Shown here: piece after piece, positions 9,485-19,455 of the stretch
Layout of the letters: every line of letters starts with the position of its first letter
How positions within the stretch are numbered: position 1 is the stretch's first letter
Assembly: GCF_001748145.1 (NCBI RefSeq)
Contig: NZ_BCQA01000001.1
Span: 434,001-498,000, forward strand
Length of the DNA: 64,000 bases
Source of the DNA: Bosea sp. BIWAKO-01
GTDB lineage: Bacteria > Pseudomonadota > Alphaproteobacteria > Rhizobiales > Beijerinckiaceae
Direction: 5' to 3'
Notes under the pieces: model-generated
What the model was told of the DNA's origin: nothing
What the model saw: only the letters and a program-made list of their open reading frames with translations
Databases searched by the model: none
Program-made: the position numbers and the translations under genes

Positions 9485-10749
9485 CAGACGTCACTCCTCT
9501 TCGCAATCCGGTCGAGCCGGTCGGTCAGCGCCTGGGCTCCCGCCTTGTCGCCTTGCCGCTGCAGCAGGAGCTTGAGCTGGACGAGCGCCTGACGATGGTC
9601 GGGCGCAAGATAGAGCGCCTTCCGGTAATTCTGGATCGCGTCCGACGGGGCATCATCCGCATCATGGGCGAGGCCAAGCAGGTAGAAGACCTCCGGCGAC
9701 GGCCCGAATTCCTCGAGATGGCTCGCAGCGGCGAGCTTGACCTCACCGAGGCGGCCGGCATTGGCGGCGTGTTCGATGGTAGCAAGGCTCATGGCTGCCC
9801 GGTCGGGCGCCGGCGAAGCAGCCTCTCCTGGTGCGGTCTTCTGCGCGAAGGGGCGCACGCGCGGAGGCGGCGCGATACGCCGTGGCGCTTGTGCGGGCAG
9901 TGGCGTCGGACGCGACCTCCGTGCGGGAGCCGCTGCCGGCGCTTGCTGCACAGCATTTGCCTTGATGAAGGCGAATGCCCTGGGGAAGCGCACCGAAGCG
10001 AAGCCATGCAAGGTCGGCAATCCGGACTCGGCCGGCCCCACCAGCAACAGGCCCTTGTCTGCAAGCATCTGCCTGAGCCGGTCCAATGCCAGCCCCTGCG
10101 TCTCGCGATCGAAATAGATCAGCAGGTTGCGGCAGAAGATGACGTCGTAAGGTTCGGGCCTCGGCTGCGGGACCGGCCCGAGCAGGTTGCCGAGCGTGAA
10201 GCAAACCTGGCGGCGGACGCGCTCATGCGGGCGGAAGCCGCCTTCGACCGCATCGAAATGCCGGTCGCGATAGGCGAGTTCCTCGCCACGGAAGGAGTTG
10301 CGACCGTAGACGGCACGTTCGGCATAGACGAGATTGCGCGTGCTCACATCGATGGCATCAATGCTGAATTCCCTTGGCTCGAAGCCCGCGTCGAACAACG
10401 CCATCGCCATGGAATAGGGCTCCTCGCCCGTCGAGCATGGCAGACTCAGAAGTCTGAGCGGCGTACCGGAACCCCGGCTTTCGCGAGCGTGGCGCGTCAT
10501 CGCAGCGAAAGCCTCGCGATCCCGGAAGAACCAGGTCTCCGGCACGACGACCGCATCGATCAGCTCCTGACGCTCGGCGCGGTTCTCGCTGAGATAACTC
10601 CAATAGGTGTGGAGGTCCGGCATCTCGCAGGCGGTCATCCGCCGCTTGAGCGCATGGCGGATCACCGAGGCGCCGACCGTCTCGCTGCTGAGCCCTATCA
10701 TCTCCCTGAGAAGCTGTTCGAACGCCCCTGTGCCCATGGCCCTGTCCAT
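9484..10749 (-). CDS. wspC: WspC, CheR methyltransferase with TPR tail
   Basis: This is a SAM-dependent receptor glutamate methyltransferase that should methylate WspA and raise its activity. Of 421 residues, the first ~270 form the CheR fold, with the SAM-binding motif PCSTGEEPYSMAMALFDAG and downstream VIFCRNLLIYFD. A proline/alanine-rich linker of about 60 residues leads to a C-terminal tetratricopeptide segment (FYLLGLAHDADDAPSDAIQN, then RKALYLAPDH). That layout is typical of WspC rather than of ordinary CheR. The start overlaps the wspB stop by one base and the stop overlaps wspD. Confidence 0.93.
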   Translation of the reverse strand: MDRAMGTGAFEQLLREMIGLSSETVGASVIRHALKRRMTACEMPDLHTYWSYLSENRAERQELIDAVVVPETWFFRDREAFAAMTRHARESRGSGTPLRLLSLPCSTGEEPYSMAMALFDAGFEPREFSIDAIDVSTRNLVYAERAVYGRNSFRGEELAYRDRHFDAVEGGFRPHERVRRQVCFTLGNLLGPVPQPRPEPYDVIFCRNLLIYFDRETQGLALDRLRQMLADKGLLLVGPAESGLPTLHGFASVRFPRAFAFIKANAVQQAPAAAPARRSRPTPLPAQAPRRIAPPPRVRPFAQKTAPGEAASPAPDRAAMSLATIEHAANAGRLGEVKLAAASHLEEFGPSPEVFYLLGLAHDADDAPSDAIQNYRKALYLAPDHRQALVQLKLLLQRQGDKAGAQALTDRLDRIAKRSDV

Positions 10750-11213
10750 CAGGAATGCGTCGCGGGCTGCTGGAACAATATCTCACGGATCACCGGGGAT
10801 AGCAGGGCTTCCGCCCGGACCCTCTGGATCAGCCCCTTTTCGTCGGAAGCGACCGGGCCGAGATAGGGAGGCATTCCAGCCTCGACACCCGTGCCCACGA
10901 AATCCGCCGGATCGCGTTCGACGGTCTCGATCGCCCGCTCGGCGACGAGACCAAGCAAAGCGTGTTCGCCTGCACCGACCGGATAGCGCACGAGGATGAT
11001 CCGCGTGCTCAGCAGGGGGGCAGCAGCGCGCCCCAGCGCAAGCAGGCTGAGATCGATCAGGGGCACCGGTGCGCCCCGGTAGTTGATGGCTCCAACGACA
11101 CCGACCGGCGCAGCCGGCAGGGCTTTCACGGTGAGCAGGGGCAAGACCACTTCGACCTGCCCGGCATCGAGCAGATAGCGGTCCTGACCCAGGCGGAACA
11201 TCAGAAACAGCAT
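10749..11213 (-). CDS. wspB: WspB, CheW-like coupling protein
   Basis: A single-domain CheW protein of 154 residues, opening MLFLMFRLGQDRYLLDAGQV and containing GVVGAINYRGAPVPLIDLS, the usual CheW core. It is the second coupling protein of the Wsp signalling complex. Its start is 129 bp downstream of the wspA stop, the only large gap in the operon, and that gap carries a strong hairpin. Its stop overlaps the wspC start. WspB need not match WspA stoichiometry if the hairpin reduces read-through. Confidence 0.9.
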   Translation of the reverse strand: MLFLMFRLGQDRYLLDAGQVEVVLPLLTVKALPAAPVGVVGAINYRGAPVPLIDLSLLALGRAAAPLLSTRIILVRYPVGAGEHALLGLVAERAIETVERDPADFVGTGVEAGMPPYLGPVASDEKGLIQRVRAEALLSPVIREILFQQPATHS

Positions 11214-11239
11214 CGGACGGGGCTCGGCTCGCCTGCTCC

Positions 11240-11286
11240 TGCGACAGCATCAGACCGGATATCGAATCCAGTCTGATGCTGTCGCA
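11240..11286. promoter_or_regulatory. Perfect 16-bp inverted repeat between wspA and wspB
   Basis: TGCGACAGCATCAGAC and its exact complement flank a 15-nt loop. No T-tract follows on the transcribed strand, so it is not a textbook terminator. It could protect the wspA message end or attenuate transcription of wspB-R. Confidence 0.55.
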
Positions 11287-11304
11287 CTTTGTCTTTGCAA
11301 CCGC

Positions 11305-11342
11305 CTTTACGAAAACCGGTATCCACTTTTCGGGCCGATGCT
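11305..11342. repeat. Dispersed CGAAAA-N11-TTTTCG palindromic repeat
   Basis: This copy abuts the wspA stop codon. It shares ATCCACTTTTCGGGCCGA with the 57-bp array at 50.7 kb, and a reverse-orientation relative lies at 21.1 kb. It is a short interspersed repeat typical of Hyphomicrobiales intergenic DNA. Confidence 0.6.
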
Positions 11343-12980
11343 CTACGCGCGAAGTTTGAAACGCGAGATGCTGCTGCGCAGCCCGCTCGAGACCTGGTTC
11401 AGTTCGTCGATCGCGAGCGTGGATTGCTGCAGCGACTCGACCGTCTGCTGGGCGGCTTCGCTGAGCTGCGACAGGGCCTCGCTGATCTGTCCGGCGCCGG
11501 TTGCCTGCGCCTGCATGCCCTCGTTTGCCACCTCGAAGCGCGGCACCAGCCCCTGCACCTGCTCGATGATCTCCGACAGCTGTCCGCCGACCTGCTGCAC
11601 CTCCTGCATGCCGCGGCGCACCTCCTCGGAGAACTTGTCCATGCCCATCACGCCTGCTGCGACGGCCGACTGGATGTCCTTGACCATTTGCTCGATGTCA
11701 TAGGTCGACACCGCTGTCTGGTCGGCGAGGCGGCGGATCTCCGTCGCGACGACCGCAAACCCCCGGCCGTACTGACCGGCCTTTTCCGCCTCGATCGCGG
11801 CGTTGAGCGAAAGCAGGTTGGTCTGGTCGGCGACCTTGGTGATGGTGGTGACGACCTGGTTGATGTTGCCAGCCTTCTCGCTGAGGATCGCGAGCTTGGC
11901 ATTGATCGCACCAGCCGCCTCCATGACATGGCGCATCGTCGTTTCCATGCGCGAGAGCCCCGCCTGCCCGCCTCCGGCAAGCACTGCAGTCTGCTCGGCG
12001 ACCACCGAGACCTCGTCCATGGTGCGCACGAGCTCGTTCGAGGTCGCGGAGATTTCCTTGGCGGTCGCGCCGATTTCCGTCGTCGTCGCGGCGATCTCGC
12101 TGGCCGTCGCCTGCTGCTCCTTCGAGGTCGCGGCGACTTCGGTAATCGAGGTGTTGACCTGGATGCTGGATTTCTGGACCTGGCCGATCAGGGCGGCGAG
12201 ATCGTCGGCCATGGCGTTGACGCCGTCGGCCAGCGTGCTGAACTCATCGCGACGCTGGAGTTCGAGCCGCGCGCTGAAATCACCACGGCGCATGAGATCG
12301 ACGATGCCGAGCAGCTTTCCGAGCGGCACGGTGATGGCGCGAAACAGCAGGTAGCCGCATAGTGCGGCGAGCGCGAGCGCAGCCAGGAAGCTGACGGCCA
12401 GGCCCAGTTCCGCCGTGCGCACGATCGAGACGATACGTTGGGTCGATTCATCGGCCTCGGACTTGTTGTACTCGACCATCGCCTGCAGACTTGCCCGCAG
12501 CCTGGCGGAAATGGGCTCAAGCTCGCTGCGGACGGCGCCGCGCTGATCGAGAACCTGGCCGCTCGCCGCGGCGAGCTTGCCTGCAGCCAGGATCGCGTCC
12601 TCGGCCGGGAAGAGCTGGTCAAAAAGCCGTCTGACCAGAGCATAATTCTGGCGATCCTGCTCGGAATCGAGCGTGCCTTCATAGGATTTCAGAAGGCCGC
12701 GCATCCGGTCGCGATTGGCGAGCATGGCGTCGGCGACCTTGGCCTTGTCCGCCGCCCCGTCCTCCAGCACGAATTCACGCAGGAGGCTGTTGGCCTCGGT
12801 CCAGGTCGTCATCAGCTGGGTGCTGAAATAGAGGGCCGGCACCGTGTTGGTTTCGACCCTCGTCGCTTCGCGCTCGGTCTGAACGAACCAGAAATAGGTG
12901 ATGGCGGCCATCGCCGACATCACCGCCAGGACCGCAGCAAAACTCACGAGAATGCGGCGGCGTATCGTCAGGCTCTTCAT
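11343..12980 (-). CDS. wspA: WspA, membrane methyl-accepting sensor of Wsp pathway
   Basis: This inner-membrane receptor starts the Wsp cascade. Its 545 residues comprise a first membrane helix (about 9-31), a periplasmic four-helix-type sensor region (about 32-190), a second helix (about 193-215) and a HAMP linker. A long cytoplasmic coiled coil follows, with a hairpin tip containing DQTNLLSLNAAIEAEKAG. Other tip residues (RGFAVVATEIRRLADQTAV) closely resemble Pseudomonas WspA. The start at 12980 has a weak GGAAC upstream. It is the first gene of the operon, so the promoter should lie in 12981-13140. The stimulus is not visible from sequence; surface contact is established for Pseudomonas only. 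Confidence 0.93.
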   Translation of the reverse strand: MKSLTIRRRILVSFAAVLAVMSAMAAITYFWFVQTEREATRVETNTVPALYFSTQLMTTWTEANSLLREFVLEDGAADKAKVADAMLANRDRMRGLLKSYEGTLDSEQDRQNYALVRRLFDQLFPAEDAILAAGKLAAASGQVLDQRGAVRSELEPISARLRASLQAMVEYNKSEADESTQRIVSIVRTAELGLAVSFLAALALAALCGYLLFRAITVPLGKLLGIVDLMRRGDFSARLELQRRDEFSTLADGVNAMADDLAALIGQVQKSSIQVNTSITEVAATSKEQQATASEIAATTTEIGATAKEISATSNELVRTMDEVSVVAEQTAVLAGGGQAGLSRMETTMRHVMEAAGAINAKLAILSEKAGNINQVVTTITKVADQTNLLSLNAAIEAEKAGQYGRGFAVVATEIRRLADQTAVSTYDIEQMVKDIQSAVAAGVMGMDKFSEEVRRGMQEVQQVGGQLSEIIEQVQGLVPRFEVANEGMQAQATGAGQISEALSQLSEAAQQTVESLQQSTLAIDELNQVSSGLRSSISRFKLRA

Positions 12981-13745
12981 CAGGTTCGTTCCATCGTCCA
13001 GACACGCATCGAGGAGCAGCGTCGGTTCGACCGGCCGCCACTCTCTGACGAGGAGGCCGAATCAACTGTCGAGACAGGCTACCCTGAAGGTGCTTGCTCT
13101 CCGGTGAACTGCAGACGCTGCCTGATCAGCTCTTAAGAAAGCGCTAGATCGATGGCCCAAAGGCGAGTCGAAGACGGCGCCGATGACGGGTGGCGCTGCG
13201 CCTGACTGGCGGGCCTGCCCGCCGCGTCCGTCCGCTGCCGGATCGTCACCGGACCTGGAGCCGAAGCAACGCCCGCGACTTTGCCTGCGTTCGGCGTGCC
13301 GTCACCGGCTTGCCCTAGCGGCACATACCGGTCTCAACCAGGTGACGAACCATAGGCCGGCGGGACCGACTTACTGTATCGGACTGCGGGTGTTACAGTA
13401 TCAAAGTTCTAGGCAGAAGCGTTTGGAACGACTGTCAGGACCTATCGAGCATCACCTTTGCGATGAGGTCACTGGATGACGGCGTCTGCGAGAGTTCTTC
13501 GATGGGCGATGCCGCCCTTCGGCCAGCTTTCAGGTCATCAGGCCGAAGCCAAAGAGCGACAGGCGCGCTCTCATCCCGGTCGGCGCGACGCCGATCACGC
13601 CTGGCTCCGCCGGGGCAGCGATCACGATCGGGGACGTCACACTCGATCGGCATCACACGGTCACTGACGAGATCGGCGAAACCTATACCCGCTGCGCCAC
13701 AGAGGGGCCCGGGGAGTCTTCACCACGGCTGGCAGGGAGGCGTCA
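12981..13745. other. Intergenic region between wspA and RND operon
   Basis: About 765 bp should hold the divergent promoters of wspA and the efflux operon. No TetR- or MarR-type regulator is recognisable. A 73-codon minus-strand frame (13435-13656), ending [13 protein letters not shown], has no start signal or known domain and is not called. The only clear structure is the inverted repeat at 13372-13400. Confidence 0.5.
13372..13400. promoter_or_regulatory. Inverted repeat TACTGTA-N15-TACAGTA
   Basis: Two exact 7-bp half-sites face each other. The same bases could also be read as a TTACTG/TACAGT promoter with a 17-bp spacer. It lies about 345 bp upstream of the RND adaptor gene and may be the operator of a regulator encoded elsewhere. 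Confidence 0.35.
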
Positions 13746-14852
13746 ATGTGGCGAATTGCATATGTGGCCGCTGTCGCCTGCGCCGTTGCCGGGCCGGCCC
13801 TGGCCCAGATAGGCGAGCCCGCCGCCGTTCAGGTCGGCACCATCAACGCAGAACGCAAACCGATTTCCAAGTCTCTCGGTTTCGTCGGCCGCGTCTCGGG
13901 AATCGACAAGGTCGACATCAGGGCCCGGGTCACCGGCTATCTCGAGGAGGTGCTCTTCAAGGAAGGCGACATGGTCAAGGCCGGCGCCCCGCTCTACCGG
14001 GTCGAGCGCGACCTCTTCCAGGCAGCGGTCGAGAAGGCGCAGGGCGCGCTCGAGATCAGCAAGTCGGCCGACGCTCTCGCCGCGATCCAGCTCGAACGTG
14101 CCCAGGACCTGCTGGCCAAGGCGGCCGGCACGGTCGTGGCGCGCGATCAGGCCGTTGCCCAGAAGCAGCAGACCACTGGCGCGATCATGACCAACCAGGC
14201 CGATCTCGACACGGCGAAAGTCAATCTCGGCTATACCTCCATCACGGCCCCGATCTCCGGCAAGATCGGCCTGACCAATGTCACGAAGGGCAATGTGGTC
14301 GGTCCCGACAGCGGCGTGCTGACGACGATCATCAGCCAGGATCCGATGTATGTGACCTTCCCGGTCAGCCAGCGCGAGTTCCTCAAGAGCGCCGAAACGG
14401 GCAAGCATGTCGATCCCAAAGCGGTCAAGGTGCAGCTCCGCTTTTCCGACGGCGCTCTCTACGACCAGCTCGGGCAGATCGATTTCGTCAACAACTCGGT
14501 CGATCGTGGCACCGATACTGTGCTCGTCCGGGCGAGGATGCCCAATCCGACCGGCGCGCTGACCGACGGGCAGCTGGTGCGCGTCGCCCTGGAGGTGGGC
14601 GAGCCGCAGCAGATGATCGTGGTGCCGCAGGCAGCCCTGATCGCCGATCAGGCCGGCGTCTATGTCTTTGCGGTCGTGGACGGCAAGGCCGTCGTCAAGC
14701 GGCTGAAGCTCGGCGGCGAGGACGGCCCCAATGCCGTCGTGACCGAGGGCCTCACCGGCGGCGAGCAGATCATCGTCGAGGGCCTGCAGGCCGTCAGGCC
14801 AGGGGCACCGGTCCGTGCACGCCCGGTGCCGGCGATGATCAAGGGAAGCTGA
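13746..14852 (+). CDS. RND efflux periplasmic adaptor (membrane fusion protein)
   Basis: This is the periplasmic adaptor of a tripartite drug/solvent pump, linking the inner-membrane permease to an outer-membrane channel. It has 368 residues. A Sec signal peptide (about 1-20, ending GPALAQ, without a lipobox) is followed by lipoyl/barrel-sandwich halves around a hairpin of coiled coil (about 80-150, alanine/glutamine-rich), then the beta-barrel. [20 protein letters not shown] is the second lipoyl half and is characteristic of the HlyD/AcrA family. The permease gene starts 5 bp after the stop, so the two are co-transcribed. No outer-membrane factor gene follows; a shared TolC-like channel elsewhere is expected. 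Confidence 0.92.
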   Translation: MWRIAYVAAVACAVAGPALAQIGEPAAVQVGTINAERKPISKSLGFVGRVSGIDKVDIRARVTGYLEEVLFKEGDMVKAGAPLYRVERDLFQAAVEKAQGALEISKSADALAAIQLERAQDLLAKAAGTVVARDQAVAQKQQTTGAIMTNQADLDTAKVNLGYTSITAPISGKIGLTNVTKGNVVGPDSGVLTTIISQDPMYVTFPVSQREFLKSAETGKHVDPKAVKVQLRFSDGALYDQLGQIDFVNNSVDRGTDTVLVRARMPNPTGALTDGQLVRVALEVGEPQQMIVVPQAALIADQAGVYVFAVVDGKAVVKRLKLGGEDGPNAVVTEGLTGGEQIIVEGLQAVRPGAPVRARPVPAMIKGS

Positions 14853-14857
14853 AGCCC

Positions 14858-17800
14858 ATGATCTCCGCGGTCTTCGTTGATCGGCCCCGCCTCGCCATCG
14901 TCATCGCCATTGTCACCACGATCGCCGGCCTGCTCTCCCTGCTGGCGATTCCGGTCGCGCAATACCCCGACATCGTGCCGCCGCAGGTCTCGGTGACGAC
15001 GGTCTATCCCGGCGCATCGTCCCAGGTCGTCGACGCGACGGTCGCGCAGCCGATCGAGGCCCAGGTCGTGGGCGTCGACAAGATGATGTACATGAAGAGC
15101 GTCAGCGGCAACGACGGCAGCTACACGCTGCTCGCCTCGTTCGAGCTCGGCACCGATCCCGATATCAACGCGGTCAACGTCAATAACCGCGTTCAGATCG
15201 CCCTGTCGAAGCTGCCGCAGGATGTCCAGCGCCAGGGCGTCACGGTCAAGAAGAAGTCCTCGGCCCTTCTCGGCGTGCTGGCCGTCTACTCGCCGAAGCG
15301 CACCTACGATCCGCTCTTCCTGTCGAATTACGTCACCATCAACATGCTCGACCGGATCAAGAGCACGCAGGGCGTCGGCGATGCCGCTCTGTGGGGCGCG
15401 CAGGATTATGCGATGCGCGCCTGGATCAAGCTCGACGAGCTGACCGGGCTCAACCTGACGACCGGCGACCTCATCGCCGCCATCCAGTCGCAGAACGTGC
15501 AGGCGGCCGTGGGCCGGATCGGCGGACGGCCGATCTCCGACGACCAGCAGCTTCAGCTCAGCATCCAGACCAAGGGGCGGCTGGCCACGACCGAGGAATT
15601 CTCCAACATCATCCTGCGCACCAACCCGGATGGTTCGGTGCTGCGACTCGGCGATGTCGCGCGGCTGGAGCTCGGGGCCAATAATCTCGATCGCGACACG
15701 CGGCTCGGCGGCAGCCCGGCAGCCGTGATCGCGCTCTACCAGGCGCCCGGCGCCAACGCGATCACCACGCTCGACGCCGTCCGCGCCCAGGTCAGGGAGC
15801 TCGCCAAGAGCTTTCCCGAAGACCTGGAATGGAAGGTGACCTACGATCCGACGGCCTTCATCACCGCCACTATCGACGAGGTCAAGAAGACGCTCGTCGA
15901 GGCCTTCGTGCTCGTCGTCATCGTCGTCTATCTGTTCCTGGGGAGTTTCCGCGCGACGCTCATCCCGACCCTCGCGGTCCCCGTCAGCCTCATCGGCGCC
16001 TTCATCGTCCTCAACGCCATCGGCTACTCCGCGAATTCGGTTTCGCTGCTGGCCGTCGTGCTTGCCATCGGCATCGTCGTCGATGACGCGATCGTCGTGG
16101 TCGAGAATGTCGAACGCGTGATGGAGGAGCGGCCGGAGCTCACGCCCGGCGAGGCCACGAAGGTCGCCATGCGGGAAATCACCGCGCCGATCATCGCGAT
16201 CACGCTCGTCCTGCTCTCCGTCTTCGTTCCCGTCGCCTTCATTCCCGGCATTGCCGGTGAGCTGTTTCGGCAGTTCGCCGTGACGGTCGTCGTCGCCATG
16301 GTGCTGTCGGCGATCAACGCGCTCACGCTCTCACCGGCGCTGTGCGGCGTCCTGCTCAAGCCGCATCACGGCCCAAGGCGCGGCCTGATGGCCCATGTGA
16401 TGCGCAGCATCGACCGGGTCCGCGACGGTTATGGCGCGGTGGTCGCGCGCATCGTCCGCTTCTCGGTGATGGGCCTCATCCTCGTCGCCATCGCCGCGGT
16501 GGGCATCGGCGGCCTCTCCAGATTGACCCCCACCGGCTTCCTGCCCGAGGATGACCAGGGCGCCTTCTTCGTCGTGGTCCAGTTGCCGGACGGCGCGGCG
16601 GTCGGGCGCACGTCGGCCGTCGTCCAGCAAGCCGAGGAGATCCTGAAGGGCGAGGCTACGATCGCCGACTACACCTCAGTCGTCGGCCTCAACTTCATCG
16701 ACAATTACTCGCAGGCGAACTCCGCCTTCATGGTCGTGACCCTCAAGCCGTTCAGCGAGCGACAGGGGGCCGATCTCGGCGTGCCCGCCATCATGCGCCG
16801 GCTGGCGCCGAAATTCGCGCAGGTCCAGGGCGGCACCGTCGTGCCGCTCGCGCCCCCGCCGATCATCGGCCTTGGAACGGGCGGCGGCTTCACCTATGTG
16901 CTGGAGGATCTGCGCGGCGGCGATCCCAAGACCCTGGCCCAGGTGGTCCGCGGCCTGACCATTGCCGCCAACCAGGACCCGCGACTGTCACGAGTGTTCA
17001 GCACCTTCTCGGCGACGACGCCCTCGATCTATCTCGATATCGACCGCAACAAGGTCCAGATTCTCGGCGTCAAGCTCCAGGACGTGTTCCAGGCGCTGCA
17101 GGCCTCGCTCGGCGGCTATTATGCCAACGACATAAACCTGTTCGGCCGGACCTGGCAGGTGCAGCTCCAGGCCGAGGCCGTCGACCGCGCCTCGATCGAC
17201 GACATCTACCGGATCAATGTCCGCAGCGCCGACGGCAAGATGGTGCCGCTGCGCAGCCTGCTGGAGATCCACGTCGTCGTCGGTCCGCCCGCGCTGATCC
17301 GCTACAACAACCTGCGGGCCGTCACGATCCAGGGCGGCCCGGCGCCCGGCGTCTCCTCGGGCGAGGCGCTCAACGCCATGCAGGAGGTCGCGGCGCGCGT
17401 ACTGCCCGCGGGCTATGCCGGCGAATGGACCGATACCGCCTTCCAGGAGAAGCGGGCCGAGGGCAAGACGCCGATCATCCTCGCCTTCGCCGTGCTCTTC
17501 GCGTTCCTCTTCCTCGTCGCGCTCTACGAGAGCTGGACGATTCCGGTGCCTGTGCTGCTCTCGGTCTCGATCGGCATTCTCGGCTCCTTCGCCTTCATGG
17601 TGCTCGGGCACCTGACACTCGATGTCTATGCCCAGATCGGCATGATCGTGCTGATCGGCCTTGCCGCGAAGAACGGTATCCTGATCGTCGAGTTCGCCAA
17701 GGAACAGCGCGAGAGCGGGGTTCCCCTGCTCGAGGCGGCGGCAGAAGGCGCCCGGCTGCGCTTCCGGCCGGCGATGATGACCTCGTTTGCCTTCATCCTC

Positions 17801-18046
17801 GGGCTGCTGCCGCTCGTCATCGCCACCGGCGCCTCGCAGCTCGCCCGGCGCAATGTCGGCACTCCGGTCTTCGGCGGCATGATCTTCGCCTCGCTGCTCG
17901 GAATCTTCGTGATCCCGCCGCTCTACGTCTTCTTCCAATCAATGCGGGAACGCCTGCGCCCATCGACGAAGCCGAAGCCGATTGCAGAGGCGGCGACGCC
18001 ACCGACTGGGGAGGCCGCGGCCAAGCCGCATAGTCCTGCCGAGTAG
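14858..18046 (+). CDS. RND multidrug efflux permease (AcrB/MexB type)
   Basis: This is a proton-driven inner-membrane pump of 1062 residues, normal for hydrophobe/amphiphile efflux RND proteins. TM1 starts at residue 10 ([20 protein letters not shown]), followed by the first porter loop. TM4 carries the proton-relay aspartates in [17 protein letters not shown]. The second half repeats the layout, with [11 protein letters not shown] and [17 protein letters not shown]. The start at 14858 follows GGGAAGCTGAAGCCC and gives the usual short N-terminus. The open frame continues upstream to 13463, but there it runs through the adaptor gene in a different frame and is not translated. Substrates cannot be deduced. 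Confidence 0.95.
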   Translation: MISAVFVDRPRLAIVIAIVTTIAGLLSLLAIPVAQYPDIVPPQVSVTTVYPGASSQVVDATVAQPIEAQVVGVDKMMYMKSVSGNDGSYTLLASFELGTDPDINAVNVNNRVQIALSKLPQDVQRQGVTVKKKSSALLGVLAVYSPKRTYDPLFLSNYVTINMLDRIKSTQGVGDAALWGAQDYAMRAWIKLDELTGLNLTTGDLIAAIQSQNVQAAVGRIGGRPISDDQQLQLSIQTKGRLATTEEFSNIILRTNPDGSVLRLGDVARLELGANNLDRDTRLGGSPAAVIALYQAPGANAITTLDAVRAQVRELAKSFPEDLEWKVTYDPTAFITATIDEVKKTLVEAFVLVVIVVYLFLGSFRATLIPTLAVPVSLIGAFIVLNAIGYSANSVSLLAVVLAIGIVVDDAIVVVENVERVMEERPELTPGEATKVAMREITAPIIAITLVLLSVFVPVAFIPGIAGELFRQFAVTVVVAMVLSAINALTLSPALCGVLLKPHHGPRRGLMAHVMRSIDRVRDGYGAVVARIVRFSVMGLILVAIAAVGIGGLSRLTPTGFLPEDDQGAFFVVVQLPDGAAVGRTSAVVQQAEEILKGEATIADYTSVVGLNFIDNYSQANSAFMVVTLKPFSERQGADLGVPAIMRRLAPKFAQVQGGTVVPLAPPPIIGLGTGGGFTYVLEDLRGGDPKTLAQVVRGLTIAANQDPRLSRVFSTFSATTPSIYLDIDRNKVQILGVKLQDVFQALQASLGGYYANDINLFGRTWQVQLQAEAVDRASIDDIYRINVRSADGKMVPLRSLLEIHVVVGPPALIRYNNLRAVTIQGGPAPGVSSGEALNAMQEVAARVLPAGYAGEWTDTAFQEKRAEGKTPIILAFAVLFAFLFLVALYESWTIPVPVLLSVSIGILGSFAFMVLGHLTLDVYAQIGMIVLIGLAAKNGILIVEFAKEQRESGVPLLEAAAEGARLRFRPAMMTSFAFILGLLPLVIATGASQLARRNVGTPVFGGMIFASLLGIFVIPPLYVFFQSMRERLRPSTKPKPIAEAATPPTGEAAAKPHSPAE

Positions 18047-18321
18047 CGTTTGTGGCGGTTCGATCGGCCACGGCTTCTGTCATGGCCCGAGGCGAGGGCG
18101 AGGGAGCCGCCGCGATCCAGCCACAAGCCGGCGCCGCCCGGACCACCGTTGCCGGAACCGCCAGGTTCGCTGCACCGCGGCAACCCCAGCCATGACGCGC
18201 CCAAGCGGTGCTATCCCGCGCTTGATCGCGATCATGGATTCAATCAGCGCAATCTGGTTGCCATCATCGTTTGCTCCTCTGTCTTTCTTGTTCTCCGCGC
18301 CGGCCGGAAAGCGGTGCGGCC
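18047..18321. other. Gap between RND operon and alcohol dehydrogenase relic
   Basis: About 275 bp separate two convergent genes. I see no gene, RNA or strong hairpin here. Confidence 0.4.
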
Positions 18322-19328
18322 TCAAAACGTCAGGACGACCTTTCCGAAATGCTCACCGGCCTGAAGGTGCCGCAGGGCTTGCGAAGCCTCCGTCCAGGGG
18401 AAGACCCGGTCGATGACGGGGCGCGTATCCCCGCCGGCGAGCCCGTTCATCAGGGCATCCAGCGTCGCGCGTGATCCCACCGGGACGCCGCGAACGATCG
18501 CCTGCTTTCGGAAGATGTCGAGCGGGTTGATCGAGCCGTCGTGGCCGCCGAGATAACCGATCACATTGATCTGCCCGCCCGACCGGATCGCTTTCAACGA
18601 TTGTGTGAAGCTTCCCGGCCCGCCGACCTCGAGGATGTGGTCGACGCCCCTTCCGCCCGTGAGCGCGAGCACGGAATCGGCCCAGGCCGGGTGCTTGCGG
18701 TAGTTCACCCCGGCCCAGGCCCCGAGCGCCTCGGCCCGGGCGAGCTTTTCGTCGCTGCTCGAGGTCACGATGACCCGGGCCCCGACCAGGCGAGCGAACT
18801 GCAGGCCGAAAAGCGCGACGCCCCCGGCTCCTTGCACCAGAACGGTTTCTCCCGGCCTGAGCGCTCCGAAGGTCACCAGCGCCTGCCAGGCCGTGGAGGC
18901 CGCGCAGGGCAACGCGGCCGCATCGATGTCCGAGAGCGCGTCCGGCACTTTGACGAGGCGCTGTTCGTCGAGCGTCACCTCCTCCTGCAGCATGCCGTCC
19001 AGCGGTCCGCCAAGCGGAAGGCCGGCTCGGCTGATGTCGAACCGGCCATCATCCCATTGGCCCCAGAATGCCGAAACGACGCGGTCCCCAATCGCAAAGC
19101 GATCGACCCCCTCCCCCCACGGCGACGACCTCACCGACCCCATCTGAGCGGGACGAGCGGCAGGGGATAAGCGATCGAGAACCGCCCCTCGACGATCTCC
19201 AGGTCGCGATAGTTGAGGCTTACCGCGCGCAGGCGCAGCCGAACTTCGCGGTGTCCCGGTGGGCGCGGCTCACGCCGTGTGATCGCCAGGCCGTCCAACC
19301 CGTGCTTGTCGATGACAATGGCTTTCAT
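18322..19328 (-). pseudogene. Zinc-type medium-chain alcohol dehydrogenase, two frameshifts
   Basis: The parts add up to a full-length (about 335 residue) NAD(P)-dependent MDR-family alcohol dehydrogenase/quinone reductase split over three frames. The first 59 residues (MKAIVIDKHGLDG to PLPLVPL) end in a stop near 19131. A short middle segment encoding DGVGEVVAVG is in another frame. The rest (EGVDRFAIGDRVVSAFWG onward) is in a third, with the Rossmann motif VLVQGAGGVALFGLQFA. The first shift is a loss of two bases near 19131; the second is one extra G in a run of six Gs near 19110. Both lie within about 30 bp. Either the gene is dead or the assembly has errors at the G run. It diverges from the LysR gene. 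Confidence 0.75.
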
Positions 19329-19411
19329 CGGCTCTCGCTTTGCATGACCACCCGCTCGCGAGAGAAGGAGGACGTTTCATCGAAGCGGACGATTGACCGG
19401 CTGAAGATCGG

Positions 19412-19425
19412 TATGCAAATGCATA
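19412..19425. promoter_or_regulatory. Palindrome TATGCA-AA-TGCATA in divergent promoter
   Basis: The 14-bp site lies between the alcohol dehydrogenase relic and the LysR gene. LysR proteins usually bind near their own promoter in such gaps, so it is a candidate operator. AT-rich sequence follows it. Confidence 0.45.
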
Positions 19426-19455
19426 ATGTTCATAAAAATAATGCCGGATAAGCAT

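Noticed and set aside
13435..13656. 73-codon minus-strand gene upstream of the RND operon
   Set aside because: No ribosome binding site, no recognisable domain, and a very Arg/Asp-rich N-terminus.
13463..14857. N-terminal 465-codon extension of the RND permease frame
   Set aside because: It runs through the adaptor gene in another frame with arginine-rich, shadow-like composition. The permease family starts at the ATG at 14858.
16988..17938. 316-codon minus-strand frame
   Set aside because: It is antisense to the RND permease and extremely rich in Glu, Asp, His and Arg, the usual shadow pattern.
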